Shown here in pieces: positions 25,400 through 34,162 of a stretch of 64,000 bases of DNA (position 1 is its first letter; every line of letters starts with the position of its first letter). The notes under the pieces were generated by a model. It worked only from the letters and a program-made list of their open reading frames with translations. It searched no databases and had not been told where the DNA came from. The DNA comes from Bacteroidota bacterium (lineage in GTDB: Bacteria > Bacteroidota > Bacteroidia > Bacteroidales > P3). The stretch lies in assembly GCA_017860255.1 (NCBI GenBank), contig JAFNAR010000001.1, forward strand, positions 1-64,000. Reading direction: 5' to 3'. The translations under genes and the position numbers were made by a program.

Positions 25400-26095
25400 A
25401 TGAATAACATTTGTATAATTCCTGCAAGAGGAGGCAGTAAAAGAATTCCAAGAAAAAATATCAAAGACTTTTTAGGTAAGCCAATAATTGCATATTCAAT
25501 AGAGTTAGCGCTAAATTCTAATCTCTTTGATGAAGTAATGGTATCTACAGATGATTCTGAAATTGCAGAAATTGCAGTAAAATATGGAGCTAAAGTTCCT
25601 TTTATGCGTAGTGAAGAAAATGCAAATGATTTTTCAGGATTAGCAGAAGTAATAGAAGAGGTTTTATTTGAATATAGAAAATTAGGAGAAGACTATAATA
25701 ATTTTTGTTGCATTTTATCCACTTCACCATTAATTCGAATCACTGATTTAAAATCAGGCTATGATTTACTTATTAAAAATAATTTTGATTCTGTTTATCC
25801 TATAGTTCAATTCTCTTACCCAATTCTTCGTTCGCTTAATTTGGATGAAAATAAGAAAATTACTATGAATTGGCCTGAATATTATAACTCAAGAAGTCAA
25901 GACCTTAAATCTGCTTATCATGATAGTGGAACATTCTATTGGATGAAATCGGAAAAGCTTTTACAATATAAAAAATTAATCACTCCAAATACTGGAGGTA
26001 TTATTATTGATGAGCTCTTAGTTCAAGATATTGACACAGAAACTGATTGGAAATTAGCTGAATTAAAATATGAATTGCTACAAAATACTAAATAA
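25400..26095 (+). CDS. pseF: Pseudaminic acid cytidylyltransferase
   Basis: Activates pseudaminic acid with CTP to CMP-Pse. 231 residues. CMP-nonulosonate synthetase motifs: IIPARGGSKRIPRKNIKDFLGKPII at 6-30, STDDSEIAEIA near 50, YHDSGTFYW near 170. The size and the short N-terminus are those of PseF rather than NeuA. It overlaps the next gene by 26 bp. Confidence 0.9.
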   Translation: MNNICIIPARGGSKRIPRKNIKDFLGKPIIAYSIELALNSNLFDEVMVSTDDSEIAEIAVKYGAKVPFMRSEENANDFSGLAEVIEEVLFEYRKLGEDYNNFCCILSTSPLIRITDLKSGYDLLIKNNFDSVYPIVQFSYPILRSLNLDENKKITMNWPEYYNSRSQDLKSAYHDSGTFYWMKSEKLLQYKKLITPNTGGIIIDELLVQDIDTETDWKLAELKYELLQNTK

Positions 26096-26633
26096 ACAAG
26101 TCTTTTCTAAGGGAGCTTATTCTATCGTTCCAATTCGATATGAAGATCGTTTCGATATTATGAAATGGAGAAATGAACAAATTTATCATTTGAGACAATC
26201 GGAACCATTAACAATTGAAAAACAAAATTATTATTTTGATAATATTGTTTCAAAATTATTTGAAGAAGAAAAACCTACACAATTATTATTTTCTTTTTTA
26301 GAAAATGAAATCTGTATAGGCTATGGAGGCTTGGTTCATATAAATTGGATTGATAATAATGCTGAGATTTCTTTTATAATGAACACTGAATTAGAAATGA
26401 AAGAATTTCATAAACATTGGGGCATTTTTCTCGATTTATTAGAACAAGTTGCTTTTAACGAGCTTAATTTACATAAAATTTATACATATGCCTTTGATCT
26501 TAGAGCTCATTTATATGAAGCAATTGAGCAAAAAGGTTATCAAAAGGAAGCAATATTAAAAGAACACTGTTTTTTTGATGGAAAATATAAAGATGTAATA
26601 ATACATACTAAATTAAATAATTATGGATATTAA
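26070..26633 (+). CDS. GNAT-family acetyltransferase of the pse cluster
   Basis: 187 residues. YSIVPIRYEDRFDIMKWRNEQIYHLRQ at the N-terminus and the IGYGGLVHINWIDNNAEISFIMN block show a GNAT acetyltransferase fold. It overlaps pseF (26 bp) and the next acetyltransferase (11 bp), so it is translated with them. It is the less PseH-like of the two acetyltransferases. It may acylate another position of the nonulosonate or a neighbouring amino-sugar, or represent a remnant of a PseG-GNAT pair, since no PseG domain exists here. Confidence 0.75.
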   Translation: MNCYKILNKQVFSKGAYSIVPIRYEDRFDIMKWRNEQIYHLRQSEPLTIEKQNYYFDNIVSKLFEEEKPTQLLFSFLENEICIGYGGLVHINWIDNNAEISFIMNTELEMKEFHKHWGIFLDLLEQVAFNELNLHKIYTYAFDLRAHLYEAIEQKGYQKEAILKEHCFFDGKYKDVIIHTKLNNYGY

Positions 26634-27165
26634 ATTGAGAAAAGTTGCGGAAAAAGATATTGAACAAATTCGAAATTGGAGAAATTCAGAAGAAGTGTCA
26701 AAATACATGTATACTAATAATCTAATTACAAAAGAACAACAAATAAAATGGTTTGAGAAAATATCTAATTCTATTGATTCAATTTATTGGGTAATTGAAT
26801 ATAATCAAAAGCCATTAGGATTAGCGAGTGTAACAGATATTAATTATAACTTACAAAGTTGCTATTGGGCATTTTATTTAGGAGACACTTCATGCAGAGG
26901 AGCTGGTATTGGTAGTAAAGTAGAGTATAATGTAATTAGTTATGTTTTTGATGAGTTAAAATTAAATAAATTAAGATGTGAAGTTTTTGTTTTTAATGAT
27001 AATGTTATTAAAATGCATGAAAAATTTGGTTTTAGAAGAGAAGCTTATTATAGAGAACATTGCATTAAAAATAATATAAAAATTGATGTAGTTGGTTTGG
27101 CATTATTAAAATCAGATTGGATTTTACTGAAAGATATATTTAAAAGTAAGATATATCAGAATTAA
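26623..27165 (+). CDS. pseH: UDP-4-amino-4,6-dideoxy-N-acetyl-beta-L-altrosamine N-acetyltransferase
   Basis: 180 residues, GNAT fold. LRKVAEKDIEQIRNWRNSEEVSKYMYT at the N-terminus, the acetyl-CoA loop GAGIGSKVEY near 102, and KLRCEVFVFNDNVIKMHEKFGFRREAYYREH are the typical PseH pattern. It N-acetylates C4 of the aminated sugar. A 95-bp AT-rich gap follows before pseI, the largest gap in this operon. Confidence 0.85.
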   Translation: MDIKLRKVAEKDIEQIRNWRNSEEVSKYMYTNNLITKEQQIKWFEKISNSIDSIYWVIEYNQKPLGLASVTDINYNLQSCYWAFYLGDTSCRGAGIGSKVEYNVISYVFDELKLNKLRCEVFVFNDNVIKMHEKFGFRREAYYREHCIKNNIKIDVVGLALLKSDWILLKDIFKSKIYQN

Positions 27166-27260
27166 TATTATGAAATTTTAGATAATAATAATTCAATATT
27201 ATTTCATTTGAAAAAAAATATTTGCACTTATGTGGATAACACAATCTTTAGAAGATAAAT

Positions 27261-28277
27261 ATGAAAGATAATAAAGTTTTTATTATTGCTGAACTATCAG
27301 CAAATCATAATGGTAGTTTAGAAGTAGCATTAGAAAGCATTAGAGAAGCTAAGAAAACAGGAGTAGATGCAATAAAAATTCAAACTTATACTGCTGATAC
27401 AATTACATTAGATTGCGATAAAAAAGATTTTTGGATTGAAGGAACTGAACTTTGGAATGGAAGAAAGCTTTATGATTTATATAAAGAAGCATATACTCCT
27501 TGGGAATGGCATGCTGAAATATTTAAGGTTGCTAAAGAAGAAGGTTTAATTTGTTTTTCAACTCCTTTTGACAAAACTGCAGTTGATTTATTGGAATCGT
27601 TAAATAATCCAATCTATAAAATAGCTTCATTTGAAATAACTGATGTTAATTTAATAGAATATTGTGCAAAAACAATGAAACCGATCATTATTTCCACAGG
27701 TATAGCAACAATTGAAGATATTGAATTAGCTATTGAAACTTGTAGGAAAGCTGGAAATAATGATATAACGTTATTAAAATGTACTTCATCTTATCCTGCA
27801 CCAATTGAGAATGCAAATCTACTTACCATACAAGACATGAAAGAAAGATTTGGAGTTAAAGTTGGTTTATCTGACCATACAATGGGTGCAGATGTTGCAA
27901 TTGCGGCTGTGGCATTGGGTGCTAATGTTGTAGAAAAACATTTTATAATTGATAGAAGTATTGGAGGCCCTGATTCAGAATTTTCAATGAATAAAGAAGA
28001 ATTTTCTTCAATGGTAGCTTCAATAAGAAATGTTGAAAAAGCATTGGGAAAAATTGATTATCCAACTGATATAAATAAAATAAAAGGAAGACAATTCGCT
28101 CGCTCGCTCTATGTGGCTGAAGATATTAAAAAAGGAGAAACCTTTACTGAAAAAAATATTCGTTCCGTTCGTCCAGGTTACGGACTTCATCCAAAATATC
28201 TGAAAGATATAATCGGGGAAATAGCTAAGGAGGATATGGAAAAAGGAAGTTCATTTAAGATAGATCGTTTAAAATAA
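27261..28277 (+). CDS. pseI: Pseudaminic acid synthase (NeuB family)
   Basis: Condenses the 6-deoxy-2,4-diacetamido-altrose with phosphoenolpyruvate. 338 residues. An N-terminal TIM barrel (FIIAELSANHNGSLEVALESI, DAIKIQTYTADTITLD, GLSDHTMG, VVEKHFIIDRSIGGPDSEFSM) is followed by a C-terminal SAF/antifreeze-like domain (ARSLYVAEDIKKGETFTEKNIRSVRPGYGLHPKYL). TLDCDKKDFWI fits PseI better than NeuB or LegI. Confidence 0.93.
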   Translation: MKDNKVFIIAELSANHNGSLEVALESIREAKKTGVDAIKIQTYTADTITLDCDKKDFWIEGTELWNGRKLYDLYKEAYTPWEWHAEIFKVAKEEGLICFSTPFDKTAVDLLESLNNPIYKIASFEITDVNLIEYCAKTMKPIIISTGIATIEDIELAIETCRKAGNNDITLLKCTSSYPAPIENANLLTIQDMKERFGVKVGLSDHTMGADVAIAAVALGANVVEKHFIIDRSIGGPDSEFSMNKEEFSSMVASIRNVEKALGKIDYPTDINKIKGRQFARSLYVAEDIKKGETFTEKNIRSVRPGYGLHPKYLKDIIGEIAKEDMEKGSSFKIDRLK

Positions 28278-28278
28278 A

Positions 28279-29742
28279 ATGAATAAATATATTGATTTAA
28301 TTAAGAAAGCTTCAAAAAATAAGGTTTTGAATTATATATTTAGCAGATATGCCACTTATTTAATTCAATTTATTAATTCACTTTTTATAGCTGTATATTT
28401 AGGGCCTTATTATTTAGGAATTTGGGGTTTTATTTCTTTAGTAATACATTACATTAATCAAATAAATTTTGGTATATCGCATTCTGTTAATGCAATAATT
28501 GCAATCCATAAAGATAATGAATTGTATGTTAAAAAAATAATTGGAACTTCAATTACTATGTTGTTGGGTTTATCATTTCTTTTAATTTTATTATTTATAA
28601 CGAACGATTTTTTTGATTTAAATATAGGCTCTAAATATAATTTTTCTTCCTATGCTCCTATGGTTGCAATCATTGGAATTTTATCATATTTTAATTCATT
28701 ATTTAGTAATATATTTAGAGTATATGGAAAAGTTTTAGAAATGGCAATTAATCAATCAGCTTTTCCAATACTGATGTTAATAGCAATTATTTTCTTTAGG
28801 GGCGAAGATTTATTATTAGCATTAGTTTATACAAATCTTATCTCTTTTTTATTCTCTTTAATATTGTATTTATGTAGAGTTCCTATAAAGTTTAAACCAG
28901 TTTTTATTCCTCGATTAATAAAAACAATACAAAAAAAAGGCTGGTATCTTTTCATTTATAATACTTCTTTTTATCTTATCGTGATTTCAACTAGATCATT
29001 TGTTAGTACATATTACAAAGTTGATGAATTTGGATATTTTACATTTGCATTTTCACTTGCAAATGTAATATTATTATTATTACAGTCATTTTCATATTTG
29101 ATATTTCCAAAAATATTAAATAGATTTTCAAATAAAAATACTGAAAGTAATAATCAATTACTAAATAGGTTGAGAAATACATATATAACAACTTCACATT
29201 TATTACTTTATATTTCATTAATAACCTTTCCTATTTTATTAATTCTAATTCCAAAATACAGTGATTCTTTTGAAGCATTTTCATTGATAACATTAACAGT
29301 TGTTCTTTATACAAATTCATTTGGATATTCAGGATTGCTTATTGCAAAAGGAAAAGAAAAGACATTAGGCTATGTTTCTTTTGCATCATTGCTATTAAAT
29401 ATAATTCTGGTTTACATTTTGACCAATATCCTTAAGGTTGATTTTTCAATGGCTATTCTTGGAACAATGATTTCATATTTTGTATTTGTGTTTTTATTAA
29501 CTAAGTTAGGAAGAAAGTATATTCAATTAGAATCAAGTTTAAATTCATGTTTGAAAGACGCTTTTCCAATAAGACTAGCATTACCATTTATATTAGCTAC
29601 CATTTTTGCAATAATAAAACTAAATTCACTATTAATGATAATACCTTTAATGATTTTTATTATCTTAAATTACAAGATACTAATATCATTAAAACAAGAT
29701 GTTAAACAATTAATTATAAATCCTAATATTACTGATATATAA
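28279..29742 (+). CDS. Polysaccharide repeat-unit flippase (Wzx-like)
   Basis: 487 residues with around 12-14 hydrophobic segments and the N-terminal pattern YIFSRYATYLIQFINSLFIAVYLGPYYLGIWGFISL, typical of the oligosaccharide flippase (MOP) family. It would move the lipid-linked repeat unit across the inner membrane. It starts 1 bp after pseI and is followed 3 bp later by the next gene. Confidence 0.85.
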   Translation: MNKYIDLIKKASKNKVLNYIFSRYATYLIQFINSLFIAVYLGPYYLGIWGFISLVIHYINQINFGISHSVNAIIAIHKDNELYVKKIIGTSITMLLGLSFLLILLFITNDFFDLNIGSKYNFSSYAPMVAIIGILSYFNSLFSNIFRVYGKVLEMAINQSAFPILMLIAIIFFRGEDLLLALVYTNLISFLFSLILYLCRVPIKFKPVFIPRLIKTIQKKGWYLFIYNTSFYLIVISTRSFVSTYYKVDEFGYFTFAFSLANVILLLLQSFSYLIFPKILNRFSNKNTESNNQLLNRLRNTYITTSHLLLYISLITFPILLILIPKYSDSFEAFSLITLTVVLYTNSFGYSGLLIAKGKEKTLGYVSFASLLLNIILVYILTNILKVDFSMAILGTMISYFVFVFLLTKLGRKYIQLESSLNSCLKDAFPIRLALPFILATIFAIIKLNSLLMIIPLMIFIILNYKILISLKQDVKQLIINPNITDI

Positions 29743-29745
29743 AAA

Positions 29746-31131
29746 ATGATTACTAATTCAAAGAGAAGTAAATATGAAAAATACGTTGAATCAACAGAAA
29801 TAAATAAAATTCTAAAATTTGATTCGATGTTTTTAGAATCATTCTATGATTATTTAGAAATGATGGATTACTCGACTTCTCAATATAAAAGAAAACCAGC
29901 ATATTCAATTTTTTTTAGTATTGGAGGAATAATTATAGGAATAATTATAGGATTCTATATTAGATTAAAATATAAAAATACAAAGATAAATAATGCTGAT
30001 TTTGAATTTATTTCAAGCCCTTCTCATTTTAATAGATTTATAGAGGTTAATTCCTATATTCATAATTCTATTATTATATATATGCCTGAATTCTATAATA
30101 AATTATTATTATCAAATCTTAGACAACATAAGGAAAATAATAATAATATCTATGTTATAACATATAGTTTATCTACATTGTTTTTTTATTTAAAGAATCT
30201 ATTGCATAACTGGAAAATATATAAAAAAATAATATGTTTAAGTAAAACAAATATATTAGATATTCGTGTGCAAAATGCTGCAATTGCATTTCTTCTCAAA
30301 TATATTTTGTATAAACAAAGTATAGAAAAAATAGGTGCACATATATTTAAAAATAAAATAATAGTATTTGATCATGATAAAGCAGCTTATTCGTATTTAT
30401 TTAAGCAAATTACAAATAAGACTGTGACTTTATGCCATGGCTCTTTTGTTGGGAATAATTTATATTATGTTAGATCTTTAGCTAATTATATTTTGTCTAC
30501 ATGTTTAAGAGAGAAAAATACTATAATCAAATATTCAAATAATATTGAAGAAAATAATATTTTCTCTGTTGGAGTGCCTCTTCAATCTTTTGAATTATAT
30601 AAATCACTCAAGATGGTAGATAAAAAAGATAAAATACTTATTATAGGCACAACTGGACATTTTGAGATGCAAATAACATTATTGCGATTTCTCAATGAAA
30701 CAAATGCTAACTATATTTATAGATTTAGGCCAGCCTCTAAAAACAAAGACTATGAGATCCTGAGAGATTATCTTAATATAGAATCTATTTCAATTATTCC
30801 ATCATTAGAAGAAGATTGTTCTCATTATAAAAAAATCATTTCTTTTTCTTTAGATGCTTTAGGAACTTGTATTAGAAACAAAAATCAAATTTTAATTTAT
30901 ATATCAAATGAAGAGTATAATAATTATGATATGGTTGGGATTTGTACTAATGAAATAATAGTAACATCTGACAATGATGTGGTAAAAGATTTTATTTTAA
31001 GCCCTTATATTATAATAGAAGAATATAGTGAAAATACAGAAAAATGGATTATTGATAATATAGGTCATTACCAAAAAGATAGAGTTTACAATAATATTGT
31101 TTCAGCATTAAAACTTATTTTAGATGATTAG
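29746..31131 (+). CDS. Unrecognised protein, possible glycosyltransferase
   Basis: 461 residues. No family is certain. There is a hydrophobic stretch near 55-75 (IGGIIIGIIIGFYI), probably a membrane anchor or dip. A later TVTLCHGSFVG block (near 228), IIGTTGHFEMQITLL (near 302), YRFRPAS (near 328) and SFSLDALGTCI (near 367) resemble the second half of GT-B enzymes that have an HG motif, an Arg/His-Pro motif and a Ser/Gly-rich loop (sialyl-, Kdo- or glycerophosphate-transferase-like). Its place between flippase and polymerase, overlapping the latter by 8 bp, fits a pseudaminic acid transferase, but this is inference. Confidence 0.45.
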   Translation: MITNSKRSKYEKYVESTEINKILKFDSMFLESFYDYLEMMDYSTSQYKRKPAYSIFFSIGGIIIGIIIGFYIRLKYKNTKINNADFEFISSPSHFNRFIEVNSYIHNSIIIYMPEFYNKLLLSNLRQHKENNNNIYVITYSLSTLFFYLKNLLHNWKIYKKIICLSKTNILDIRVQNAAIAFLLKYILYKQSIEKIGAHIFKNKIIVFDHDKAAYSYLFKQITNKTVTLCHGSFVGNNLYYVRSLANYILSTCLREKNTIIKYSNNIEENNIFSVGVPLQSFELYKSLKMVDKKDKILIIGTTGHFEMQITLLRFLNETNANYIYRFRPASKNKDYEILRDYLNIESISIIPSLEEDCSHYKKIISFSLDALGTCIRNKNQILIYISNEEYNNYDMVGICTNEIIVTSDNDVVKDFILSPYIIIEEYSENTEKWIIDNIGHYQKDRVYNNIVSALKLILDD

Positions 31132-32419
31132 TATTGCTGCAATTACATTTTTAGTTGGTTTTCTTTTTTACATATTCAATAAAAAATATGTACTATTTTA
31201 TTATCTGATTTGGCAATTATTATTTCCATATCTCTTAAGATTGTTTATACCTTTTTTACCAGATGATCTTGTTAAACAATACTCTGGTTTTTCTAACTAT
31301 TTTCTTATTTCAATTTTCCTATTCAATATTCATAAAATTAATTATAGAAAATATCAAAAACTAATAATAATTCTTTTTTCTATTTCTCTGCTTTTGCTTA
31401 TATTATCAATTTATCATGGATTAAATCTATATAACTATCAAAGTTTTATTATATCTAATTTATTACCTCCTTTAATATTCATTTCTCTTCTTGATATTTT
31501 TAAGGTAGATAAAATAAATATTTTAAAATTTTTTCTATTGTTTTTTGTTCTAGAAATAATTTTAGGGCTAACTCAGTATCTATTTGAAATAGGTATTGTA
31601 GAGACTTTTAATAGATATTCTGTAAAGCCACTTCTAGGAACATTTACAAATAATAATATATATATATCATTTATTCTATTTTTGTATCTTTTTTCTTTAT
31701 TTTATAAAGGGAAAAAACTAATTAAATATATTAGCTTGAAATTATTATTTGCATTATTGATCTTTATATTAGTGATGCTTTCTGGAATAAGAACTTATTT
31801 GTTATTATATTTTATTTTTCTACCATTAATATTTTATATGAGTAGTCCTTATAAGCTACTTGTTGTAACATTATCACTACCTATTATTGCAATTATTTTT
31901 TCCTATATTTTTTCCGTTAATACTGTTGGATATACAACTAAAGATGCTGATAATGCAGTAGAAAGGCAAATTTATGGAGCTTCTAATTTTTTATCTGGAA
32001 ATGATGAGGGAAGTACTTTAAATTTATCAACATATTTATTGGAATATTTTTATAATAAACCTTTTTTTGGATCTGGATTATATTTTACAAATTTAGGATA
32101 TGGTGGGAAAATAGCTTCAGATACTGGTAATTCTACTGATGTAACTTTTGTCCTTTATCTAACTGAGTTTGGGATATTTGGATTTTTTCTAATTATGCTT
32201 TTTTTTATTAAGCTATTTGATATTTCTCTCAGGAATAAGAAAGGATTAATTTTGTACTTATATTTACTTATTTCAACTATTACTGACCCAGGTATATTTA
32301 GTAATACAAATCAAGTATTTTTGATTTTAATGATTTATTGTTTCTCAAAAGATCAATTAAGAAATAGTGTTGTGGTTGACAATAGTATAAATTCTCAATT
32401 AGTATCAATTCATAACTAG
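31124..32419 (+). CDS. O-antigen/capsule polymerase (Wzy-like)
   Basis: 431 residues, very hydrophobic, about ten or more membrane segments. A long periplasmic loop (about 265-325, containing KDADNAVERQIYGASNFLSG) precedes a hydrophobic segment and NKPFFGSGLYF. That layout and the H/R-poor but GSG-containing loop are characteristic of Wzy/O-antigen ligase proteins, which share little sequence identity. It ends the 19.9-32.4 kb operon. Confidence 0.75.
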   Translation: MISIAAITFLVGFLFYIFNKKYVLFYYLIWQLLFPYLLRLFIPFLPDDLVKQYSGFSNYFLISIFLFNIHKINYRKYQKLIIILFSISLLLLILSIYHGLNLYNYQSFIISNLLPPLIFISLLDIFKVDKINILKFFLLFFVLEIILGLTQYLFEIGIVETFNRYSVKPLLGTFTNNNIYISFILFLYLFSLFYKGKKLIKYISLKLLFALLIFILVMLSGIRTYLLLYFIFLPLIFYMSSPYKLLVVTLSLPIIAIIFSYIFSVNTVGYTTKDADNAVERQIYGASNFLSGNDEGSTLNLSTYLLEYFYNKPFFGSGLYFTNLGYGGKIASDTGNSTDVTFVLYLTEFGIFGFFLIMLFFIKLFDISLRNKKGLILYLYLLISTITDPGIFSNTNQVFLILMIYCFSKDQLRNSVVVDNSINSQLVSIHN

Positions 32420-32953
32420 TTAATATTAATTTTTATACAAAAAACCTACGATGTAGTGAAATTTATAAATTTTAAATTGGTTGATTTTATAAATTATAAT
32501 TTAGAAGGTGTGGATATTTTAAATTCTAATTTTAAATTGGTTTTGAATCTTAGTAAAAAAATAATCAGAAGAATTATGGTTACGATAAAAAATCTTTAAA
32601 ATAATAAACTCAAAATTCAAAATTCACAAAAAAAATTATCAAACTAAACAATATAATAAAATATCTCATCGTTTAACTTGTAGTTATTTGTTCAATTAAA
32701 AAGTTTTGGTTTAAGATTATTTGGAGTTTTATATTTTAGACTTAGTTATTTTTGATTTAGATTTCTTGTTTTTACTTTTAGATTTGCTCTTTTTACTTTT
32801 TAACTTCTTGTTTATGGTCAAAAAGTGCCACTTATGAGGTCAAAAAGTGCCACTTATTAAGTTGAAAAGTGCCACTTATTGAATATAAAGACTAAGTTAT
32901 TTGAAATTTAGACTAAGTTATAATTTAAAATTAGGGCTTTAAAATTCATAATC
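32420..32953. other. Intergenic region between wzy and the HU-like genes
   Basis: About 530 bp, strongly AT-rich, no gene. Near its right end are three exact-period direct repeats (32816-32879) and two copies of GACTAAGTTAT just before the HU-like ORF. No TAnnTTTG promoter box is obvious. Confidence 0.65.
32816..32879 (+). repeat. Three direct repeats with exact 22-bp period
   Basis: The core AGTGCCACTTAT starts at 32824, 32846 and 32868, each preceded by a short A tract (AAAAA, AAAAA, AAAA). The spacing equals two helical turns. The array ends 74 bp before the HU-like gene and could be a protein-binding array or a bent-DNA site. Confidence 0.8.
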
Positions 32954-33373
32954 ATGGCGATTAAGTTTTATAAATATAAAAGGAAGATTACAAAGGATTC
33001 AGTACCTGAGTATAAGTACATGCCAAAGAATCATGTTGAGGCTATAGTTGGATTAGAGGAGTTGGCGGAAATGATTGAAAAGAAAAGTAGTATGAGTAGG
33101 GGTGATATTTTGGGTGTTCTGGCAGAAGTGGAAACAACTGTTTGTTATATGTTGGAAAATGGTCATCCAGTTAAGTTGGGAATTTTGGGAACTTTTTACC
33201 CTTCCATTGAAACAAAATCGGTTGATAGTCCTGAAGAGGTTACTGGTAAGTTGATTAAGAGATTTAAAGTAATATTTAAACCATCAAAATATTTAAAGAA
33301 TAGATTTAAGAATGTAGAGTTTGTGCTTGGGGATAGTGTTGTTAGGAATGCTTATTATAAGAAGAAAAATTAA
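32954..33373 (+). CDS. HU/IHF-like DNA-binding protein (HU-HIG type)
   Basis: 139 residues. The body (VGLEELAEMIEKKSSMSRGDILGVLAEVETTVCYMLENGHPVKLGILGTFYPSI) has the HU-HIG pattern: two helices followed by the GxxVKLGxLGTF strand. The C-terminal ...KVIFKPSKYLKNRF... is the end of the DNA-binding arms. Such proteins are frequent in Bacteroidota polysaccharide loci and are thought to shape local DNA. Two are encoded here in tandem, directly after the phased 22-bp repeats. Confidence 0.85.
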   Translation: MAIKFYKYKRKITKDSVPEYKYMPKNHVEAIVGLEELAEMIEKKSSMSRGDILGVLAEVETTVCYMLENGHPVKLGILGTFYPSIETKSVDSPEEVTGKLIKRFKVIFKPSKYLKNRFKNVEFVLGDSVVRNAYYKKKN

Positions 33374-33439
33374 TTATAATAATATGGAATAACAGTTACC
33401 AATGTCAATATTGGCAGAAATTTCTTTTATGCAAAAGTT

Positions 33440-33841
33440 ATGCTTTTTAAGAAAAAGAAAAGAAAGATCACTACAGGCGCATCACCTGGTGATAAGTTTG
33501 TAGCTCAGCTTGACAGAGGTGTTAAAGTAAACACTGAACAATTAGCTGAAATGATGGTAACTTCCAGCACTGTTACCAAAGGGGACATGTTGAATTCAAT
33601 TGATTCACTCATTACCCAAATGTATTACGTGTTACAACTTGGTCATTCTGTTAAACTTAGAGGATTTGGAACCTTCTATGTTAAGACTAAGGTAAAAGCA
33701 GTTAACACTGCTGACGAAGTAACTGCTGATACTATTGAAAGAATTACCATAGGGTTTATTCCAGATGTTGAAGTTAGAGATCGAATGAAAAAGGTTTCCA
33801 TCACAGTTGAATCAGAAGAGGGGGCTTCACCTACTCCTTAA
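33440..33841 (+). CDS. HU/IHF-like DNA-binding protein (HU-HIG type), second copy
   Basis: 133 residues, same fold as its neighbour (VNTEQLAEMMVTSSTVTKGDMLNSIDSLITQMYYVLQLGHSVKLRGFGTFYVK). It has a basic start (LFKKKKRKITTG) and an acidic tail. The two copies are clearly divergent, so they are an old pair or separate acquisitions. A hairpin at 33921-33953 follows. Confidence 0.85.
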   Translation: MLFKKKKRKITTGASPGDKFVAQLDRGVKVNTEQLAEMMVTSSTVTKGDMLNSIDSLITQMYYVLQLGHSVKLRGFGTFYVKTKVKAVNTADEVTADTIERITIGFIPDVEVRDRMKKVSITVESEEGASPTP

Positions 33842-34162
33842 TTCTTTCAAAATTAGGTCATAAAATACAAAAGAGATGATTCTTTTGAAGGTTTTATGGC
33901 GTGTTGTTAACCAATAAAAGCAAAGAGAAGCTCATGGAAAGGGCTTCTCTTTGAGGTTAAAGGCAATTTGGAATTAATTAAACATTCCACATTCAAAACT
34001 CCTAATTGAATTAAAGAAAAGAACAATGAAAAAAACTCTATATTTACCATCAAAAGAGATAAATTATGTTTTTACTAAATAAAGATGACCAAATCTGATT
34101 CTTTGGATGTGGATTTAGAAGGATAAGGAAAAAAGGATAAATAATAATTGAATAAAAATTAT
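33842..34162. other. Intergenic region after the HU-like genes
   Basis: Contains an imperfect inverted repeat (CATAAAA...AAAAGA / TTCTTTT...TTTTATG, about 33857-33899) and the perfect 11-bp hairpin at 33921-33953. No gene is seen; the rest is AT-rich. Confidence 0.6.
33921..33953 (+). terminator. Terminator-like hairpin after the HU-like genes
   Basis: Perfect 11-bp stem (CAAAGAGAAGC with GCTTCTCTTTG, 11-nt loop). The T run is missing on the plus side, so termination is plausible but not certain. Confidence 0.55.

Noticed and set aside
34148-34162. TTG start of the GT4 glycosyltransferase
   Set aside because: It adds only NKNY before a regular ATG at 34163 that precedes the first strand directly.
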